From Channallabes apus (Eukaryota; Chordata; Actinopteri; Siluriformes; Clariidae): DNA of 64,000 bases. Shown piece after piece: positions 52,293-61,099 of this stretch. Position 1 is the stretch's first letter; each line of letters begins with the position of its first letter. Under the pieces are notes generated by a model. The model made no database searches. It was not told where the DNA came from and saw only the letters and a list, made by a program, of their open reading frames with translations. The stretch spans positions 17,817,651-17,881,650 of the forward strand of contig CM060113.1 of assembly GCA_030522415.1 (NCBI GenBank), read 5' to 3'. Both the position numbers and the translations under genes were made by a program.

Positions 52293-53414
52293 TTCGTTGA
52301 TAGTTTCATGGCTCTATTAGAAATAGAAAGGCAAGATGCTGGATAGATGCATCTAGACAGACTTTCCATTTTAGTTAAATAAACTCCAAAAATGGATAAA
52401 TCTCTCGATTTAAAAAAAAAATTATGTTGTATCTTCAGCTAACTGACTAATCACAATTTCCTGACCAAAACACAATTTCTCAATTTTCTTTTTTTTTTTA
52501 TAAGGAAGGCCAACATCCCGGTAGCCAAAATAAGTAGAGAAGGTGAGATGGGGCAGCCTTGTTAAACTCCTCTTTTGATATCAAATCTGGGTGAAGTAGG
52601 GCAACTCTATTAGTGTTTGTGTAGAATAGCTTAATAACTTCTCGCCAAACCTATATTTTAGCAAACATTTAAAAATAAAGGAGCGCTCTAACATATCAAA
52701 GGCTTTATAAAAATCTAAAAATAATATAACCCCATCATGCTCAATTTCTTGGTAATATAGACTGACTCTATAAACTAGAGTCGCTAAGTTTTTCAAAAAG
52801 AGGATCATGATCTAATATTGACGAGGAAGATGAGTATAAATCTTGATAGAAGCTAGCTAATTTTTTTAGCTATTGATTGTATCTAAACACTCTGCTCCAT
52901 CAATGATTAAGGTTTTAATAGAGTTCCTTTCTTGACGTACTTTAGAATTAAATTTCCAATAACCTTTATTACAAACATGTTTGTTTTTATGAATTATTGT
53001 TAATTCAATTGAACAGTGATCTGTAAGGGAGCTGCCGATAAACTGTATATTGTTTAATAGTATAGAAAATTATAAGAAATTAACCAAAAATCAATTTGGG
53101 ACTTTCTGGAGCCATCAGGTTTAAATCAAGAAAACCATCTTTGATAAGGATTTGCTTCACACCAGGGATCTATTTAACCCTGTTTATTACAAAAGTGTAG
53201 CAGTAATGAATTATAATGATGTACACCAAATGCAACCACTTGGGGGGGGGGGCGCAATCCAATGTCTTCTTGTGCCAGTCCCAAGTCTGGATAAATGCAG
53301 AGGGTTGTGTCAAAAAGAGCATCCGACATAAAACGTTTGCCAAATCAATGATGCGAATCAAAAATATAATTTCCATACCGGATCGATCGCGGCCTGCCAC
53401 CGGTGCTGTTGACC

Positions 53415-54000
53415 TACAGCAGGGATCTTCAACTAAAATTGCTAGAGGTCCGGTAAATGAACACTCCTCACCAGCTAAGGTCCGGAAAATCCAGAATAGG
53501 CACTGATGCTTTAGGTGTAGATAACATTGTTTAATGAATAAAATATAATATGTTCTCATATGGATAAACATGTCTTTTCATATGTATAAACAGACATAAA
53601 TTTACATCCTTCACAAATTGGATCTCATTTTAATGCTGTTTTGTTCTGTCCTTTATGTTGCTTTGGTACAATAATTTAATTAAACCAGTAACAATGTCTG
53701 ACAAAAATATGATGAAGGAAACCGTGCAAAATGCCTTCATCTCTAAATCTGCACAGAACATAAATTAATTTCAACATTAACAAAGTTGACAATAACAAAT
53801 AAAAAATTAACAACTCCTTTACTATTTCGCCATCTGTAAAGGGCTTGTTATGTGGGTATGGCTTGCTCTTCATATGCTCTGTGTTGGGCGGTGAGTGAGT
53901 GAGAGAGGACCTGTGTAGATTGCTCATACTGTTCTAAGGAAAGAGCAGAGCATGTTTCTTGTGCTTTCCTTGTGAATTGAAATTGCACGGGTTCGACCCA
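53415..54000 (-). mobile_element. hAT-type transposase relic (ZBED/GTF2IRD2-like)
   Basis: The - strand frame 54033-53848 reads FTRKAQETCSALSLEQYEQS and LTAQHRAYEEQA, and near 53845 KPFTDGEIVKE follows in another frame; this order is typical of the N-terminal part of hAT-derived transposases related to GTF2IRD2/ZBED proteins. The left edge CAGGGATCTTCAACTAAAAT (53418) resembles a hAT terminus. The catalytic domain is mostly deleted. Confidence 0.55.
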
Positions 54001-54837
54001 TGTTGCACGGGCGGCACCATAAAGCATGGACACGAGGCGAAGTCTTACAGGGAAAAGGGTAATTTATTTAGGCAAAATGCGGTAGGAAAGAGTAAAAGGA
54101 AGGAGGATGGAAAGAAAGGGAAAAAAGGAATGTGCACATGCAGGTCTGGTTGGCAGTTCCCTGTTGGCATGCGGGCACAGGCTGGTGAGTGGTGGACAGC
54201 AGGCAAGGTGGCAGCATGAGCCCGCGTGGACAGCAGCTCATGCCTCCGTCCACTCGCACTGACTCTGCTCTCGGCGGATGGCCGGACCGGCCCCTCCCAG
54301 CTCTCTCTGTGGGCACGGCCTCAGATGGAAGTCCTCTCTGACGTCCGGCGGCTGGGCGGCTTTCCCCGGCTGGAAATAGGGGCCGTGATGTGATCCTCCT
54401 TTCGGCCTTTTCCTCTTCGGTGGCAGGGTCACCGTAATCCGGCTCCATTTATGAGAGCTGTAGAGCTGCGGGAGTCGCGGCTGTCCTTGTGGCGGCATTC
54501 AAAGGCGTACTCGCTTCTTTGAAGTCCCTGGGGCGTGATCCATTGCCCCGCTAGCTTGCCGCTTTTCCGCTTTCTTACATGTGCCTCGTACTCACACCAT
54601 GTAAAACAGTCCTCAGCAACCCAACAGACACCGAGCTGCACTCCCCGCTGTGTTTTATAGCGACTGGGAGAAGCCCAGGACCATTAGCGGCAATGCCTCA
54701 CCAGCCATGCCTAATTCCGTGGCCCCGCTCCTTCGTAAACCTGCAGAGAGGGGAGGCTGCCTATCTAGTGAGCTTCAGAGTGAGCGAGAAGCGATATTGA
54801 TTTGGGCAAACGCCCATCACATGCGCACACCGTGACA
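54001..54837 (-). repeat. GC-rich LTR-like block
   Basis: On the - strand it starts TGTCACGG (54837) and ends GTGCAACA (54001), with CTATAAAACACAG near 54655 and a CTAAATAAATTACC polyadenylation-type site near 54065. Much more GC-rich than its surroundings. The left neighbour is the hAT relic and the right neighbour a gag relic, with no matching target duplication. A solo LTR is the simplest reading, but the junctions are odd. Short frames across it are not supported as genes. Confidence 0.4.
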
Positions 54838-55521
54838 TGCAGTAACAGTGTCCACAAACTTTTTGGTCAATTTAATGTGGTTGCAATTCTTTCAAATATA
54901 GCAAAATAGGAATCAGCCTCCTCTTCTCTAAATATAGGCACTAAACCCACATGTCGGCTGACATTGGAAACAGTCTGGCTGACCGGTGAGGACTAAAACG
55001 GATCAAGTGGTGACGCCAGTGCACTGGAGACATCAGCTTCAACGGGACAAGGGGAGACTGCTGCAGGATAACCAAACTTTCTTGGTAACGGCACAGACTT
55101 CTGAGCAGCCAGCTCAAGCTTCTTCTCCTCAGCGTCCAACTCCCTTTCCCGAATGCCAGCAACTGAGTCTCATACTTCTGTCGCTTAATTTTTAACTCCA
55201 GCTCCTTCAGTGCCAATTGCAAGACAGGGTCCACTGAATCAGTCAGGCGTTCAGGTGGAAAGGCCTCCAAGTCCCTGAGATACGTATCTCTCAGGTAGGA
55301 CCTGTTCAGCCACAAGTGCCTCATAGATAGTGGCCATAACCACCTTTTTACTAGCTGATTTGGGAACCAAAATATTAAAGAAATCAGATATTCTTTCTAC
55401 ATTCATCAAATTCCTGTAAAGTAGGACAAAGAATGAACATGGTCAAATTAAATGCAGCCATCTTTAAATTACTCACACCAGCAAAAGTCTTTTTTGATAA
55501 TCCCGGACGAGCACCCACTTC
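54838..55521 (-). mobile_element. LTR retroelement: primer site and gag relic
   Basis: On the - strand a primer binding site TGGGTGCTCGTCCGGGAT (55517-55500) matches the tRNA-Pro type except for one base. It lies four bases after an LTR end (CGTAACA at 55528-55522). Downstream, broken frames show AALVAEQVLPERY-like text, a charged LKELELKIKRQ stretch and VPIFREEEADSYFAIFERIA with LWTLLL near 54960-54840, resembling the capsid region of fish Ty3/gypsy gag. It is interrupted at 54838 by the GC-rich block. Confidence 0.6.
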
Positions 55522-56635
55522 TGTTACGTCCCAGTCTAGGGTTGGGCTGTACAGCAAAGGATTGGTTCGGGATTCTATTTTAAACTGTATGGAGAAGGTG
55601 GAATACAATAGTGTAATAGAACAGAAAGAACTAGACAGATATGTTAGCTTACAAAAAATAACTAAGTTTGTATTGCTTTACACAAAGCACATGCAAATAA
55701 AGATACATACACAACACCAGGATCAGCTTCAGGGTGGACCCAGGCCAAAATAATAAACAGAAAGGATATCTGTACTTTATAAGGTAGTTTACCTAGCAAA
55801 CAAAACACAAACGAAAATACAGATACCTATCTGGTGAGTGTATAAACATACAATGAAATTATTTACAAAATATGTACAAAGGACCAAGCAACCAAACAAA
55901 AGGGACAAAGCCTCAAAGTCAAAGGGAGGCTGTAGCGCAGCCACACAAAGGGACATTTTAATAACAGGAAAAGGATGAAAGAGCTAATGCTGCTCGCCTG
56001 TGCCTTAGATGTTCCCTTGGCAGTTTCCTTTACGTCCCATTGACAGTGTTTTGGTCACCGGGCAAGCTCCCACGCGCATGCGCGATTGCGACGCGAGGGA
56101 ACCCGGATGTGAATCTGATCACGTGGCCCGGCATAAAGCCGGAAGCGGCAAGGAAGCCGGCACGGAGAGATGAAGACAGCGCGCTGTATGTTTTTTGAGG
56201 CTGAGCGACTGCTTGTGGATTATACGTCATTAATTTCATTCAGTACCCAGCTCATTCCGTTTCTCGATCTCCCGGACTTACCATCGTTTACTGGTGAGAT
56301 TGAGCCATCTCTCCAACTCATCACTTTCATACCCTTTGCCATATATCAGACACTGGACTAGCATACACACACGCACACACCCGCATACATCACACACATA
56401 CTCTTTATATTTGTATTATATTTGTATATATTGGTTTGTGGTGCACCTTGTTTGTTTATTTGTTTATGTAGCCTGTATAATACACTTGGTTTAATTTATT
56501 ATCATTGTTTTGTGTCGCGTCGTATATTGTCTTGCTGCGGTTACGCAATACCGGAAGTGTGGTTTACAAGCCCCTATTTAGATTCCCGAATCCGATTTCT
56601 TGTAACTAAGCGGTTTCATAAATCCAAGTGTTACA
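55522..56635 (-). repeat. LTR-containing region upstream of the gag relic
   Basis: The LTR edge at 55522 (TGTTACGTCCC on +) is clear from the adjacent primer site, and CTTATAAAG (near 55780, - strand) could be its promoter. The other edge is uncertain: a TTACA at 56635 would give a 1.1-kb LTR, but the part from about 56020, with its own promoter-like composition, may be a second element. No gene is seen. Confidence 0.4.
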
Positions 56636-56999
56636 AGGCGAAAAGTAAAAACCAGAATATACAATCCCATATCAAAAATGCCAAAATCAAATCTCTCTCT
56701 CCAACACAACCAACACCACGCCTACACGTCTCATCATTCCGCTGCCGGTGTAGTGGCAGCCGGAAACCTGGAGTGGAGTCCGGAGCAGCGCACAACCTGG
56801 ATACAATATACACACATGATATACAACACAGGAACACAGACGCATAAATCACACGCAGCGACCAATATGTTGTGAGTTGTAACAATTGCTTCTCCAAAGC
56901 AGTTCACGTTGTTCCTTTGTCTAAACTTCCGTCAGCCAATGAGACAGCAGAGTTACTCATCCTTCATGTATTTCGTCTTCACTGCATTCCCGTAGACAT

Positions 57000-57884
57000 T
57001 AATAATAATAATAATAATAATTTTTATTTATATAGCGCCTTTCCAAGAGCTCAAGGACACTTTACAATTAGTGAAAACAAAAGGAGATAATACAAACAGA
57101 CATTGAAGTGCTCAAGTAGAGAAACAATTAAGTCAACAAACAGCCAAAAAAAAAAAGGACAGACATGCAGAGCACAGGTAGATTCAGATGTAACATTCGG
57201 AAAAGAAGTGAGTTTTGAGTAAAGATTTAAATACTGAGATGTTATTAACAGAACGGAGAGAGTGTGTTAGAGAGTTCAAAAGTTTGGGTGCAATAACACT
57301 AAATGATCTGCCGCACCTTGAAGAGAGGTGGTACCGAGGGACAGCGAAAAAGCCAGAATCGGAGGAACGTAGTGAACGAGTCGGAATATAGGGGGCAAGC
57401 GGATTGAAAAGATAAGTGGGAGTTAAGTAGGCAACTGGGAGCCAATGGAGATAATACAAGATAGGGGTTATATGAGCGTTTGGTATGAGTGAGTATTCTA
57501 GCTGCAGAGTTTTGAATATATTGTAATCTGGAGATGGACCTGGCAGGTACACTAATAAAAAGGGCATGACAGAAATCAATGCGTGATGAGACGAATGCAT
57601 GGATGACAGTTTCAGCATCTTTGGTACTGATGAAAGGACGCAGTTGGACAATGCAACGTAAATGAAAGAATGCAGATTTAGTGACAGATTTAATGTGAGG
57701 CTGAAAGGAGAATGTGAAGTCAAAGATTCCTCCTAAATTTTTGACAGAAGTAGATGTTTTGATGTGAGAGCCAGCAATCTCGCAGGTGAAATTGGTGGAA
57801 ATGTTGCTGGTGAGTGCTGGGGTTCCGATTAAAATGATCTCAGTTTTGTCCATGTTAAGTTTCAGAAAGTTTACATTGTCTCTG
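57000..57884 (-). mobile_element. LINE 3' end (L2/CR1-like), truncated
   Basis: The frame 57949-57299 starts in the neighbouring element and from 57884 reads DNVNFLKLNMDKTEIILIG, NLGGIFDFTFSFQPHIK, FFHLRCIVQLRPF, SRIDFCHALF and LQYIQNSAARILTHTKR: the thumb and C-terminal part of an L2/CR1-type polymerase. A shifted frame (57723-57184) continues to the C terminus (LPVAYLT, LRSSDSGFFAVPR). The 3' end at 57000 has TATATAGCGCCTTTCC and an (ATT)n tail. A family distinct from the two L2 copies. Confidence 0.8.
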
Positions 57885-58580
57885 ATTGCGGAATTCTCTC
57901 CCCATTTCTGGACAGCATTTTGTAAACTCGTCTGTGCTACCCACAACATTTCCTCTGGTTATCACCCTCAGACCAACGGAGAGAGTTAATCAGGACCTTG
58001 AAATGGCGAGGTATGACCGCTCAAGAGCCGATTCGTGGAGTCGGATGCTACCGTGGATTGAATATGCACATAACTCATTACCAACATCATCCACGGGCCT
58101 CTCACTGTTTCAATGTTGTCTTGGCTACCAACCCCCTCTATTTCTACCCCAAAACGAGGAGGTGGCGGTTCCCTCGGCCCAAGCCTTCGTATGTCATTGT
58201 AAAAGAACCTGGCAATGTGCAAGAGCTACTGTAGGCATCGCCATGCAATAACACTATTCAAGCGCCAAGCAGATCACACCATTCAACTGCGCCAATATAC
58301 CGCATTGGGCGGAGAGTCATGCTCTCCACCCATAATGTCCCCATTAACACAATCTCCCAAAATCTCCCAATCTCCAAAATCATCAATCCATGTACGGTCA
58401 GGTTACTCTTGCCATCCACAATGTGTTGCATCAATATCTCGTTCTACATCTCCCAGATAAAAGTCATAGTTTCATGTCCATTAAATCCACTCACCTGCCC
58501 TCCTCCTCCCACCCGGTTCATCGATGGTGGTGAGGCATTCACTGTTCGCAGGCTTTTGAAAGCACGACGATGAGGTAAGG
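57885..58580 (+). pseudogene. Gypsy integrase C-terminal part and chromodomain relic
   Basis: The integrase core contains FWTAFCKLVCATHNISSGYH and PQTNGE (the PHQTNGQ region with the catalytic Glu position just after), then shifted frames with WSRMLPWIEYAHNSLPTSST, FQCCLGYQPPLF and AQAFVCHCKRTW. Near 58440-58570 HVSQIKVIVSCPLNP-like text and FIDGGEAFTVRRLLKARR mark the chromodomain start. Several frameshifts; not functional. Confidence 0.8.
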
Positions 58581-58634
58581 GGCTCCAATACTTGCCAGGT
58601 GACGTCCATTGTGGGGGGGTGGGGGGGGGCTTAC

Positions 58635-59262
58635 TGTTACGAGCCATCCTGATCAGCAAAGCACATCCAGGTCATGATTTCAGCTAATTAACCCCATGCA
58701 CCTGTAACCTACAGTATTAGCAATCCACCACACCTTTAAAAGGACGCTTAGAACTCCATTCAGTGCCGAAGTATCCTGCTTGCGTGCCTCCTTCCTAATC
58801 TGTCACTCGCGATTTTTGCAGTTATTTCTACCTCTGTGTATGACCCTGCCTGTCTTCTTGGATTTTGTCTCGTGTGTGTGTGCAAGCTTGTGATCACTTC
58901 ACGGATATCGGACAAGGGTGTTTAACTGGCACACTTAGGCATTTAATTTTCTGTATTCACGCTCCAAACATTAGGCGCCGTGATCGCGCACAAGTTGCCT
59001 TATCTAAATACTCACATTCTTTTGGAGATCCCCTTTCACACTCTACTGCCGGCGTCGTCGAGTTGCCTCAACGTCATCGACCCACCTCCTCTCTCGTCAT
59101 GGGGTATTCCCCCGTGCATCCCGTTCATTCACACATGCAACTTATCTCCTCTGCTCCTGCTGTGCCTGCACGCTGAGACTTCTTAGTGTCTTTTAAATAA
59201 AGCTTTCAGAAAGGCTGTCTGTCTGCAATTGGGTTCACTCCCATTCAGCCCCACCCCTGACA
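58635..59262 (+). repeat. 3' LTR of the gypsy element
   Basis: TGTTACGAGCC at 58635 to CCCCTGACA at 59262 (628 bp), preceded by a G-rich polypurine tract (58610-58629). TTTAAAAGG near 58733 may be its promoter box and AATAAAGC near 59196 its polyadenylation signal. Confidence 0.8.
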
Positions 59263-59319
59263 AGAGGTAGTTCTCTCCCAGGCATTCTCAACCAATGTAA
59301 GAGTAGGCAGCGTCCTTAT

Positions 59320-59985
59320 AGCCAATGGCTGTAAACTGTTATCTCTTCTACTCTTCTTTCTCTCTCTCCCTCTCCCCGTCTCTCTGTCGAGTTATACATG
59401 TTGCTCCTAAGCTGCCAGTGACCCAGACCCCCTCTGCCCTCTGGACCTGTCTGACTTGTCCTGGTGTCCCGCTTTTGGTTGGAGATCTTGTCGCATGGAT
59501 GCCCCGTGTGGCCTGCCTTAGATGCGTGTGGTGACTGAGGACGGTTACACTTTACCATGAAGATGATCCTGGCCTTGGTTGATGCAGACAGCTGTTCTCT
59601 GAGGACTTGTGATTGCAGTCACTCGATAGTTCAGGACTGGAGTTTCCTACAGTCTACCTGAGCCTCTCATAACGAACTGGACTCCATATTAACTTAAATA
59701 CTTAAAACGTCTTCTGTTATACTGAACGTCCAGCCCCCTAACACACAGTCTGACTGCAGATCAATCCCTGCTATCCATTATCACTCAAATGAGGATGGGT
59801 TCCCTGTTGAGTCTGGTTCCCATCAAGGTTTCCTCCTATTGCCATCTCAGGGAGTTTTTCCTTGCCACTGTCGCCATCGTCCTCGGCTTGTTCATCAGGG
59901 ACAGTCCTATCATTTTGATTCATAGACATTAACAATTGTTAAAAGCGCTATACAAATAAAATTTAATTAAAAAAAATTAGCCACT
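59320..59985 (+). mobile_element. L2 LINE 3' UTR fragment
   Basis: CTGCCAGTGACCCAGACC, GGATGCCCCGTGTGG, TTCTCTGAGGACTTGTGA, GGATGGGTTCCCTGTTGAGT and the end GTTAAAAGCGCTATACAAAT match the L2 3' ends elsewhere in the window. This copy is uninterrupted and serves as the reference for the split copy at 29940-32007. Confidence 0.85.
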
Positions 59986-60873
59986 GTGTTTTGATTTAGG
60001 TGCTGTTTGCTACAGAACGTTAGCAAAAATGCTGTACTTGAATATGTTCCCAGGTCCACTTTACCACCTTAGGGTGCAAACACTACTCTTCTAGGTGTAT
60101 GTAAGTCTGTGTGAGTGAGACCCCTGTCCCATTAGCACTGGAGTGGTAGATGAGTCCCACAATGTGAAACTAAATATATTGGTTAGTCTAGACTCTATTT
60201 AAGACAGATTATGGTCTTTAATATCCATTTCACTGTAAGACCTTAATGTCTCAACATGCATCTGGAGTCCCATCTGAACCTTATGTCTTAGTATGGCCAC
60301 TCTCTAGATAGTAGTTAGATAAGAGAATAAGGCACATCTGAAATATGTTTCAAAACAATGAGGGCATGAAGGGCGCAATGCACAGGTCTATTGATAAGAC
60401 AGTCTACTTGACGCCTGCTTGTATTTGGACCTTTGCTACAGACAACTTTGAAAATGATTTCTTGTTTGTCCTAATAATTAAAGAGCACCCTGTGTCTAAG
60501 TACCTATGTAAGCAAACCAAGGGTGTCAGCAAGATTATGGCTAGCAAAAAAAATGCTAATCAATAGAATAATTTTACTGTAGATAAAAATAGATTAAAAA
60601 CTTTACTGTGTTGTTAGGTTTGAAAGATCCAATTTACATAATCCAGAGAGAAAACTCTTTGAATGGCCATTTCAATTCCCTAAATTAAACCTGACTGAAA
60701 ACCTTAATGTAATATTTAGTTTTCTACAAGCCAGAACAAACAAATTAAAGTCTAAAATCACCGACAAATAAATTTGAAGAAACAGTGGGCATGTACAGAC
60801 AGATATTACTACAGACCAGTGACTGGTTATGACTGATTATATTTAACTATCAAATCAGAAACATGACTGGTTG
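59986..60873. other. Spacer without recognised features
   Basis: AT-rich. A 73-codon frame at 60345-60566 has faint similarity to nothing I know. The copia LTR begins at 60874. Confidence 0.4.
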
Positions 60874-61067
60874 TGTTAACGTTTGTATCAGGTGAGCTCT
60901 CACAATGCTCATGTGATTTGTGACCTGTCTCTCATAAAAGGTCATGTGCAAATAAAATGGAAGTTCTGGTTCCGGTTCAGCAGAATATAGGGTAGTGTGC
61001 ATGCTTTTCCTCCGTATAATTTAATTTAATTTACTGGTTATCGTACGCAAGAATGGCTGCGTCAACA
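60874..61067 (+). repeat. 5' LTR of the copia element
   Basis: TGTTAACG at 60874 to GTCAACA at 61067: 194 bp, TG...CA with 7-bp near-inverted ends. It contains CATAAAAGG (60935) and AATAAAATG (60952). The 3' boundary is fixed by the primer binding site that follows directly. The 3' LTR lies beyond the window, so the repeat cannot be compared. Confidence 0.65.
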
Positions 61068-61081
61068 GGTTATGGGCTCAG
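61068..61081 (+). promoter_or_regulatory. Copia primer binding site, half-tRNA initiator Met type
   Basis: GGTTATGGGCTCAG is complementary to the anticodon arm of vertebrate initiator tRNA-Met (complement of the GGGCCCATAACCC loop region, one mismatch). Copia-type elements prime from an internal tRNA-Met fragment rather than its 3' end. Confidence 0.65.
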
Positions 61082-61099
61082 GAGAGGAGTGAGTAACCG

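Larger units (their letters stand above)
49905..53165 (-). mobile_element. L1-type LINE, decayed, with a SINE and a MITE inside
   Basis: On the - strand from right to left: a linker region with GYWKFNSKVRQERNS-type text (near 52960), reverse transcriptase (52808-52581, with FLDFYKAFDMLERSFIF corresponding to the L1 FLDFxKAFDxVEH palm motif), then the C-terminal region (51115-50645 and 50602-50393, with CTFCKVDIETTDHLFF, the L1 Cys motif CxxC...H) and a terminal piece near 50160. Fragmented by stops, by the SINE at 51138-51345 and by the MITE at 51497-52292. Confidence 0.7.
57885..59262 (+). mobile_element. Ty3/gypsy retrotransposon, 3' part with LTR
   Basis: Begins abruptly inside the integrase and ends with a 3' LTR. 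Internal disablements are present. It abuts the LINE end at 57884 without visible target duplication. Confidence 0.85.

Noticed and set aside
54068..54835. Several GC-rich open frames of 60-126 codons
   Set aside because: They overlap in different frames over an LTR-like block and show no domain or codon pattern.
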